The notes under the pieces were generated by a model. That model did not search any database, was not told the origin of the DNA, and saw only the letters and a program-made list of their open reading frames with translations. Position numbers and translations under genes: made by a program. From positions 1 to 5,160 of the forward strand of contig JASHYD010001303.1 in NCBI GenBank assembly GCA_030043175.1: DNA of 5,160 nucleotides, read 5' to 3'. Shown piece after piece: positions 1 through 5,160 of the stretch (the stretch's first letter is position 1; each line of letters begins with the position of its first letter). The DNA comes from Xanthobacteraceae bacterium (lineage in GTDB: Bacteria; Pseudomonadota; Alphaproteobacteria; Rhizobiales; Xanthobacteraceae).

Positions 1-20
1 GTGTATCGTTCGTGATTGTA

Positions 21-70
21 TTGACCTTCGCACAGCCCCTGACGTAAATGTTAACATGGATCATTATACT
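21..70 (+). promoter_or_regulatory. Candidate promoter region of the ABC binding-protein gene
   Basis: TTGACC (21-26) and TATACT (65-70) are both conserved in the paralogous block at 4561-4610. Their starts are 44 nt apart in both copies, although compensating one-base indels lie between them. TATACT resembles a sigma-70 -10 element but has no good -35 about 17 bp upstream, which would fit an activator-dependent promoter with TTGACCTTC as part of an operator. The alternative is TTGACC as the -35, with GTAAAT (44-49) as a weak -10 at 17-bp spacing. Between them lies a perfect 10-bp palindrome, ATGTTAACAT (48-57), which is only partly kept in the other copy. Conservation supports a regulatory role; the exact start site is not determined. 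Confidence 0.5.
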
Positions 71-94
71 GATTGGTAAGTTGCAGTTTTTGTT

Positions 95-200
95 GTCGGG
101 CGAGGGCGCCGACGAAGATTTCATCTCTGAGCTGCCAGCTGGACGTGCCGAACTCCTGTGAATGTAACGGCGGCCTTAGTGCCCACGGCGGGCGACCTCC
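95..200 (+). ncRNA. Candidate structured 5' leader RNA, copy A
   Basis: This is a proposed cis-regulatory leader of the ABC binding-protein gene. By hand it folds as follows. A 5' hairpin pairs GTC/GAC and GGC/GCC (95-113). Closing stem P1 pairs GCTGCC (131-136) with GGCGGC (169-174). Inside it, P2 pairs 138-143 with 154-159, with a T-T mismatch, and has loop GTGCCGAA. A conserved unpaired stretch, GAATGTAAC (160-168), sits on the 3' side. A third hairpin pairs GCCC (181-184) with GGGC (190-193) around loop ACGGC. GCCG in the P2 loop (147-150) is complementary to CGGC in the third loop (186-189), so the loops could kiss. Copies B and C keep this layout with compensating changes. I do not recognise it as a known riboswitch family; a protein-binding leader or a duplicated DNA control region remains possible. 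Confidence 0.6.
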
Positions 201-215
201 TTAAATTCAATTTCT

Positions 216-248
216 GCGAGCGTCCTCGCGGACGCGTTTATTCGTTTA
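216..248 (+). promoter_or_regulatory. Two mutually exclusive hairpins, possible attenuator
   Basis: GCGAG (216-220) can pair with CTCGC (225-229) around CGTC. Alternatively GCGTCC (220-225) can pair with GGACGC (230-235) around TCGC. The two folds share bases and cannot coexist. The second is GC-rich and is followed by GTTTATTCGTTT, giving a terminator-like appearance immediately upstream of the GGGGGA Shine-Dalgarno (252-257). With the conserved leader upstream this resembles an antiterminator/terminator pair, but the T-run is interrupted and both stems are short, so regulation by attenuation is an inference. Confidence 0.4.
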
Positions 249-262
249 TGTGGGGGAACATC

Positions 263-1582
263 ATGAAAACCAATCTTACTCGGCGTTCGCTCGTCAAGGG
301 CGGCACGGCACTAGCGACCTCAGCACTCGCGGGGCCGGCCTTACTCGAATGGGCCAAGGCATGGGCGCAAACTGCACCGTGGAAGCCCGAAAAGGGCGCA
401 CAGCTCTCTTTCCTTAGGGCAAAAGCTTTCGTTCCCGCAGAAGAGGATGGATGCGTGGCGGTGATGAATGCGTTCACCAAAGCTACCGGCGTCAAGGTCA
501 ACATTACTCGTGAGTCCGACGATGATGTGCAACCGAAGGCATTGGTTGCGGCCAATATGGGCGCGGGTCCGGACTTATTTTGGGGCATAGTTTCGCTGCC
601 GCACCTGTTTCCGCAGAAATGCCTCGATGTATCCGACGTCGCCGAGTATCTCGGCAACAGATATGGCGGTTGGGTCGCAAGCGCTATCCCCTATGGAAAA
701 GGCAAGGGCGACAAGTGGATCGACCTTCCAATTTGTTGGGTCGGCAATGTTATGAACTATCGGAAGTCGTCGCTGAAACAGGCAGGTTTATCCCAGGTCC
801 CTGCAACAACGGACGAGTTCATGGAATACGCGAAGGCGACGAAGAAAAACAGCAGGCCTGGCGGTTTCGCACTTGGCCGTGCTCCGACAGATGGCAATTC
901 CTGGGTGCACTGGTGTCTGTGGGCGCACGGCGGCTATACGGTCGATATGAATGACAAAGTGATTATTAACTCGCCGGAGACCGAGATGGCTTTGAATTAT
1001 GCCAAGCAACTCTATGAAAACATGATACCTGGCGTCGCTTCGTGGAACGATGCCTCTAACAACAAGGCCTTCCTTGGCAACGAAATCCATTGGACCTCTA
1101 ACACTATCTCCATCTATCTCGCTGCCGCTGCGGACCAGACCAAGAGAGGGATTGCAGAGGACATCGCCTTTGGCCCTTACCCGATTGGACCAGTCGGCAA
1201 GCCGACCGAGTTGGCAAGCCCCCAGCCGTTACTGGCAATGACTTACACGAAATATCCGCGGGCTTGCAAAGCGCTTATGGCCTTCATGATAGAGGCGGAC
1301 CAGTTCAACAATTGGCTTGAAGCCGCGCAGGGTCATCTCATTCACAGCCTCAATGCTTATGACGCAAACCCGGTATGGAACGATACGAAGCGGATCGTAT
1401 TCCGTGACCTCCCCAAGCGCTCGCTCACGGATGCCGGCCTAGGCTCCGTCGGGGAGAAGGCAGCGGCTGCGATTGCTGATTACGTGGTGCTCGACATGTT
1501 CGCGAGCTTCTGCACCGGCCATGAGAACGCCAAGGGTGCTATCAGGATTGCAGAGCGTCAGTTGCAACGTATATATCGCTGA
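263..1582 (+). CDS. ABC-type extracellular solute-binding protein (family 1), Tat-exported
   Basis: This encodes a 439-residue periplasmic binding protein that would capture a small organic solute, possibly a sugar or polyol, and deliver it to an ABC permease. The start at 263 is chosen because it follows the GGGGGA Shine-Dalgarno (252-257) and opens with a Tat signal, TRRSLVKGG (residues 6-14). A hydrophobic stretch follows and a likely cleavage site AWA|QT lies near residue 35. The longer frame opening at GTG 158 would run through the conserved leader and displace the signal peptide, so it was rejected. Features typical of this fold are AANMGAGPDLFWG (97-109), DLPICWVGNVMNYRK (154-168, the middle segment where these proteins state their opened start of lobe 2) and LGNEIHWTSN (271-280). 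Length is normal for the family. No permease or ATPase gene is adjacent, so the substrate cannot be inferred from context. Family assignment is firm; the ligand is unknown. Confidence 0.88.
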   Translation: MKTNLTRRSLVKGGTALATSALAGPALLEWAKAWAQTAPWKPEKGAQLSFLRAKAFVPAEEDGCVAVMNAFTKATGVKVNITRESDDDVQPKALVAANMGAGPDLFWGIVSLPHLFPQKCLDVSDVAEYLGNRYGGWVASAIPYGKGKGDKWIDLPICWVGNVMNYRKSSLKQAGLSQVPATTDEFMEYAKATKKNSRPGGFALGRAPTDGNSWVHWCLWAHGGYTVDMNDKVIINSPETEMALNYAKQLYENMIPGVASWNDASNNKAFLGNEIHWTSNTISIYLAAAADQTKRGIAEDIAFGPYPIGPVGKPTELASPQPLLAMTYTKYPRACKALMAFMIEADQFNNWLEAAQGHLIHSLNAYDANPVWNDTKRIVFRDLPKRSLTDAGLGSVGEKAAAAIADYVVLDMFASFCTGHENAKGAIRIAERQLQRIYR

Positions 1583-1844
1583 CGATCGCCGGCTGGTTGT
1601 GGCTTTGAGGTTTGGGATTCAACGCATCGGTCGAGGCCCGCTCCGGGTCATAGGCGGCCAATCAGAGTCGGTGACTGCCACGTCCGAAGTTACGTCAACT
1701 GCGGATGCGCCAAGACGAAGGGTCGCCACTGCGGCTTCGGGCCACGAGCAGCCATCGCGCAAACGGACACTACCGCCTTACGCAGAAGGATGTAATCTCC
1801 TGTGAGAGCTTCCAGCGGAACGCAATGAAAGAGGGAGCAAAGCT
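1583..1844. other. 262-nt intergenic region with one hairpin
   Basis: No convincing gene or promoter was seen here. A compact inverted repeat, GGCCCG (1635-1640) with CGGGTC (1644-1649), could form a hairpin 50 nt after the ABC binding-protein gene. It has one G-T pair, a three-base loop and no T-run, so it is a weak terminator candidate at best. Near the 3' end, CTCCTGTGA (1797-1805) and GAGCTTCCAGCGGAACG (1806-1822) resemble two short pieces of the conserved leader found before the other three genes, but in the opposite order. A strong Shine-Dalgarno, GAGGGAG (1831-1837), serves the next gene. Confidence 0.5.
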
Positions 1845-2762
1845 ATGAATTGGCAGTGGCGGAATTTCCCTTTGACATTCACACTTGCGGCAGCGGTTGT
1901 GACACCCGCCTTCGGCCAGGCGGTGGCGCCCACGGTTGGGCCAGCCGGTAGCGGGCAGGAAAGCGGCGCATCCATCCCGGATTTCTCGGGTGTCTGGGAC
2001 CATTCGATTCCCGGATTCGAGCCGCTCGCATCGGCTCCAACCGCGCTCGTCAACCGGTCGCGCCTCCCGAACGGCAAGGGCAACCCCAGCCAGCTGGTCG
2101 GCGATTACACCAATCCGATCTTGAAGCCTGAGGCGGCGGAGGTCGTGAAAAAGCACGGTGAACTGGAGCTCAACGGCATAGGCTCTCCGACTCCACGCAA
2201 CCAATGTTGGCCCGGAGGGCCGCCTTTCGATTTTGTGAGTGCCCCAATGCAGCTGGTGCAAACAGCGAACCAGGTGATCATCCTCTATGTCTTCGATCAT
2301 CAGGTCCGCCACGTGCGCATGAACCAATCTCATCCGGCGCACGTGACACCGTCCTGGTACGGCGATTCGGTGGGCCGCTATGAAGACGACACGTTGGTCA
2401 TCGATACCGTGGGCATCAAGGTCGGGCCGTATGCCATGGTTGACTGGTTCGGCACGCCGCACACCGAGGCTCTGCACGTGGTCGAACGATATCGGCTGCT
2501 TGATCCCGAAGCCGCCAAAGAGGGGTTCGATCGGGACGCAAAGGAGAATATTCAATTTGGGACGAAGCCGAACGCGCAAGGCAAGTTCCTGCAGCTCCGA
2601 TTCACGGTTGAGGATAAAGGTGTCTTCACGACGCCGTGGACCGCGACCATGACTTATCCAATTAGCGACGATGAATGGGGGGAAGAGGTTTGCGCTGGAA
2701 ACATGCAGTGGTACCCGGGAAAGGACGCCGATGCGCCCCGGGCGGACAAACCGGACTTCTGA
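1845..2762 (+). CDS. Secreted protein of unknown function, PDFSGVW family
   Basis: This encodes a 305-residue exported protein. Residues 1-24 form a Sec-type signal peptide with a hydrophobic core and a probable cleavage site AFG|QA. The mature part opens with PDFSGVWD (45-52). It then has NQCWPGGPP (119-127), a hydrophobic strand VIILYVF (144-150), TPSWYGDSVGRYEDDTLVID (168-187), PHTEALHVVERYRLLD (205-220) and PWTATMTYP (264-272). I associate this motif order with a widespread, functionally uncharacterised family of soil Proteobacteria and Acidobacteria, possibly beta-rich and lipocalin-like; that structural idea is inference. The two cysteines (C121, C283) could form a disulfide after export. 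The start follows GAGGGAG (1831-1837) with a 7-nt spacer. It sits between two transporter binding proteins with large gaps on both sides, so no operon can be claimed. A long open frame on the opposite strand is a codon-bias shadow. Confidence 0.82.
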   Translation: MNWQWRNFPLTFTLAAAVVTPAFGQAVAPTVGPAGSGQESGASIPDFSGVWDHSIPGFEPLASAPTALVNRSRLPNGKGNPSQLVGDYTNPILKPEAAEVVKKHGELELNGIGSPTPRNQCWPGGPPFDFVSAPMQLVQTANQVIILYVFDHQVRHVRMNQSHPAHVTPSWYGDSVGRYEDDTLVIDTVGIKVGPYAMVDWFGTPHTEALHVVERYRLLDPEAAKEGFDRDAKENIQFGTKPNAQGKFLQLRFTVEDKGVFTTPWTATMTYPISDDEWGEEVCAGNMQWYPGKDADAPRADKPDF

Positions 2763-2974
2763 GCGCCGATCCAAAAAGTGGCAACTGGGACGCTTGCAAC
2801 TCGGCTCCCAACCGAATGACTGCTCCGGGTCAACAACGGCTCTGCTGGTGGCTGGCCTGACACGTCCGCAGTACCTCGGATAAGCTGACGACTTTGGTGT
2901 GCCGCGCAAGTCGGCAGAGGTGGACCAAGTGCGGACATTGCGACCCTTCAGGAAGCGCGGCAATTGGTGTAGTG
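2763..2974. other. Intergenic region upstream of leader copy B
   Basis: Nothing firm was seen. There is no clear sigma-70 promoter: TTGCGA (2938-2943) and TGTAGT (2968-2973) are individually promoter-like but 24 bp apart. The promoter-like block that precedes copies A and C is not recognisable here. A stretch around 2924-2945, including GCGGACATTG, resembles degenerate intergenic sequence that I associate with Bradyrhizobium-type genomes; this is an impression, not a match. The TRAP gene may therefore use an unrecognised promoter here or be read from further upstream. Confidence 0.4.
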
Positions 2975-4224
<1,250 letters not shown>

Positions 4225-4540
4225 TAGGATTTAAAAGCGCGCCGCGTCGGCTTGGAAACGATCACGAACAGCGATCGCGTTGGATGGCCGGTTGGGGTCA
4301 CATAAGCTGGGAGCGCCGACCACATCGACGACCTGCCTCGCACCGCGGCCGATGTACCTCAGTAAGCGGACTCGGTCCTCGCCGGCTGGATGGGGGGGCG
4401 GCCTTGGGCCAGGAAGAGACATCGCGCTCCGCATCACCGTGTAACGGGCATCGTCGGACTTGCAAGCGAAGTCAGTTGGACGAAAGACTTTCTGGTTGGC
4501 GACAGGCAACGTAGAATTTTCAAACTGGCACATCGCAGAC
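4225..4540. other. 316-nt intergenic region without a recognised gene
   Basis: Short open frames exist on both strands (for example about 97 codons on plus and 100 on minus). They lack good ribosome sites, signal peptides or recognisable motifs, and look like random frames in GC-rich DNA. No terminator with a T-run was found after the TRAP gene. A G-run (seven Gs, 4392-4398) is present. The region may hold a degraded gene, but I could not identify one. Confidence 0.5.
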
Positions 4541-4560
4541 GTGTATTGTCGGTGAATGTG

Positions 4561-4610
4561 TTGACCTTCTCATAGCCCTAACGTAAGTTGTTAATTTAGG
4601 GCGTTATACT
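4561..4610 (+). promoter_or_regulatory. Candidate promoter region of the small cysteine-protein gene
   Basis: This is the paralogue of 21-70: TTGACC (4561-4566), ACGTAA (4581-4586), GTTAA (4590-4594) and TATACT (4605-4610). The TTGACC-to-TATACT distance is again 44 nt. If TATACT is the -10, transcription would begin near 4617, exactly where the first leader hairpin starts. As in the other copy, no good -35 lies 17 bp upstream of TATACT, and TTGACC with GTAAGT (4583-4588) is a weaker alternative. Confidence 0.5.
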
Positions 4611-4616
4611 TTAGTT

Positions 4617-4714
4617 GTCAGGCGGGTGCCGACGTAGATTCACATCGAGCTGCCAGCGGGACGGCCGATGTCCTGTGAATTTAAACGTAGCGTATACACG
4701 GCGGGTGATACTCC
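4617..4714 (+). ncRNA. Candidate structured 5' leader RNA, copy C
   Basis: This is the third copy of the conserved leader. The 5' hairpin pairs GTC/GAC and GGC/GCC (4617-4633) with a bulged A, as in copy A with a bulged G. P1 pairs GCTGC (4649-4653) with GTAGC (4687-4691); relative to A and B, one T-G pair becomes T-A and one G-C pair becomes G-T, so pairing is retained. P2 pairs GCGGGAC (4656-4662) with GTCCTGT (4670-4676) around loop GGCCGAT. The 3' internal-loop strand is GAATTTAAAC (4677-4686). CACGGCGGGTGA (4697-4708) is conserved, and CGGC within it (4699-4702) is complementary to GCCG in the P2 loop (4664-4667). The third hairpin is weaker here, although GTAT (4692-4695) and ATAC (4708-4711) can close it. 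It precedes a small secreted protein, not a transporter gene. Confidence 0.6.
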
Positions 4715-4727
4715 ACAAGGATCTGAC

Positions 4728-4771
4728 CACGAGCCTATGCCTTAGCTCGTGACGCCTCGCCCGGCGAGGCG
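4728..4771 (+). promoter_or_regulatory. Two consecutive strong hairpins in the leader of the small gene
   Basis: CACGAG (4728-4733) pairs with CTCGTG (4746-4751), extended inward by CTA/TAG (4735-4737 with 4743-4745) past a bulged C. It is followed at once by CGCCTCGC (4753-4760) pairing perfectly with GCGAGGCG (4764-4771) around CCG. The second stem resembles a terminator hairpin, but no T-run follows (GTCTTC only). The pair occupies the same place between conserved leader and SD as the switch-like hairpins of copies A and B. It could be an expression platform, an RNA-stability element or a weak attenuator. Confidence 0.5.
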
Positions 4772-4807
4772 CCGCGTCTTCATGGAAATATTGCACCACG
4801 TTTTAAC

Positions 4808-4815
4808 AAAGGAGG
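4808..4815 (+). promoter_or_regulatory. Strong Shine-Dalgarno that decides the start at 4822
   Basis: AAAGGAGG lies 6 nt upstream of ATG 4822. The alternative ATG at 4816 directly abuts the GGAGG with no spacer and would be a poor start, so 4822 is preferred. Confidence 0.85.
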
Positions 4816-4821
4816 ATGGTA

Positions 4822-5136
4822 ATGCGTGCGTTAATTGTAGCTCTTTCGGTTGTTGCAATCGCCACCCCAGCATTCGCCGATCAGCTCTGGGATGCCTGCA
4901 CAAAGCTTGCGCTGGACCGGGTGGGCTCGCCAACTCAAAGCAACACGGGAGATATCAACACCCGGCACTACGAAGGTTTCGTGCTTCAGTGTCTCGAGGG
5001 TAAAATCCCCCTACGTCAGGCATCTGTCAACCGACCTGTGCCGATACACACCATTGATGGCCGGGACGCCTCAGTAATCCACCGGGATATCCGTTGCGTT
5101 ATCTCAGGAATAAATGGCCAGAAATATTGCTACTAA
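4822..5136 (+). CDS. Small secreted four-cysteine protein of unknown function
   Basis: This encodes a 104-residue exported protein that I do not recognise. Residues 1-19 form a clear Sec signal peptide (hydrophobic ALIVALSVVAIA), with cleavage at AFA|DQ giving a mature protein of about 85 residues. Four cysteines (C26, C57, C92, C103) all lie in the mature part, enough for two disulfides in the periplasm. Other visible features are DQLWDACTKLALDRVG (20-35), GFVLQCLEGK (52-61) and a C-terminal CVISGINGQKYCY (92-104) that ends almost on a cysteine. The start is fixed by the strong SD at 4808-4815. Its leader is about 200 nt long and carries conserved leader copy C, linking its control to the two binding-protein genes. 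Size and cysteine pattern would suit a small periplasmic structural, inhibitor or accessory protein, but no function should be assigned. Confidence 0.8.
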   Translation: MRALIVALSVVAIATPAFADQLWDACTKLALDRVGSPTQSNTGDINTRHYEGFVLQCLEGKIPLRQASVNRPVPIHTIDGRDASVIHRDIRCVISGINGQKYCY

Positions 5137-5160
5137 CCGAATTGTTGCATGCCCTTAGCT

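Larger units (their letters stand above)
1..200 (+). repeat. Upstream repeat, copy A of three (promoter-like block plus leader)
   Basis: This region is a diverged direct repeat of 4541-4714; its 3' part also matches 2975-3055. Over the first 70 nt, copies A and C are roughly three-quarters identical by hand count. Both begin GTGTAT and share TTGACCTTC, ACGTAA, GTTAA and TTATACT. Further in, all three copies share GAGCTGCC, GCCGA, AAT followed by TAAC or AAAC, and CACGGCGGGYGA. Copies A and B share an identical 17-nt run (179-195 and 3032-3048). The similarity starts at the first base of the window, so copy A may extend further upstream. Each copy lies directly before a gene for an exported protein, and the genes themselves are unrelated, so only the regulatory region has been duplicated or conserved. 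No transposon ends or target duplications were seen. Confidence 0.8.

Noticed and set aside
181..193. Guanidine-II (mini-ykkC) riboswitch, because of the ACGG loop
   Set aside because: That class has two hairpins each with an ACGR tetraloop. Here the loop is ACGGC, the other hairpin loop is GTGCCGAA, and copy C hardly keeps the GCCC/GGGC stem.
158..262. N-terminal extension of the ABC binding protein from GTG 158
   Set aside because: It would translate the conserved leader element and put 35 residues before the Tat signal. The ATG at 263 has a good SD and a normal signal peptide.
1635..1649. Intrinsic terminator after the ABC binding-protein gene
   Set aside because: The hairpin is short with a three-base loop and no T-run follows, so it is listed only as a hairpin in the intergenic entry.
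1770..2963. 397-codon open frame on the minus strand opposite the PDFSGVW gene
   Set aside because: It is antisense to a gene with a clear signal peptide and family motifs. Its translation is arginine-rich and without recognisable domains, typical of a GC codon-bias shadow.

Overview
The window looks like an accessory, transport-related stretch of an alphaproteobacterial chromosome or plasmid, most likely from the Rhizobiales and possibly Bradyrhizobium-like. This placement is an inference. It rests on two Tat-exported orphan binding proteins, a TakP-type TRAP binding protein, a secreted FSGVW-type protein of a kind common in soil bacteria, and a moderately high GC content judged by eye. No rRNA, tRNA, integrase or insertion-sequence gene was seen.

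Four genes, all on the plus strand, are well supported. In order they are: a Tat-exported ABC-type solute-binding protein (263-1582); a secreted protein of unknown function with a PDFSGVW motif (1845-2762); a TRAP transporter DctP/TakP-type binding protein, also Tat-exported (3136-4224); and a 104-residue secreted protein with four cysteines (4822-5136). All four carry export signals. No permease, ATPase or regulator gene lies in the window, so both binding proteins appear to be orphans here. Coding density is only about 70%, with long intergenic gaps before every gene.

The most interesting signal is in those gaps. A leader of roughly 75-100 nt recurs three times: before the ABC binding protein (copy A, 95-200), before the TRAP binding protein (copy B, 2975-3055) and before the small cysteine protein (copy C, 4617-4714). 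Copies A and C also share a promoter-like block directly upstream (1-70 and 4541-4610). All three copies can fold in the same way. A closing stem (GCTGCC with GGCGGC, or GCTGC with GTAGC) encloses an asymmetric A-rich internal loop and a hairpin whose loop always contains GCCG. A downstream CACGGCGGGYGA element follows, and its CGGC is complementary to that loop. Several paired positions change together between copies, as expected of a selected RNA structure.

Downstream of the shared part, each copy has its own different hairpins just before the Shine-Dalgarno sequence. In copy A these are two mutually exclusive hairpins, one followed by a T-rich run. In copy B the SD can be sequestered by a perfect inverted repeat, and a competing upstream pairing would free it. 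In copy C there are two consecutive strong hairpins. A conserved core joined to variable switch-like 3' parts resembles a cis-regulatory RNA such as a riboswitch or protein-binding leader. It may coordinate a set of exported proteins. I do not recognise it as a known class. All folds were made by hand and need computation.
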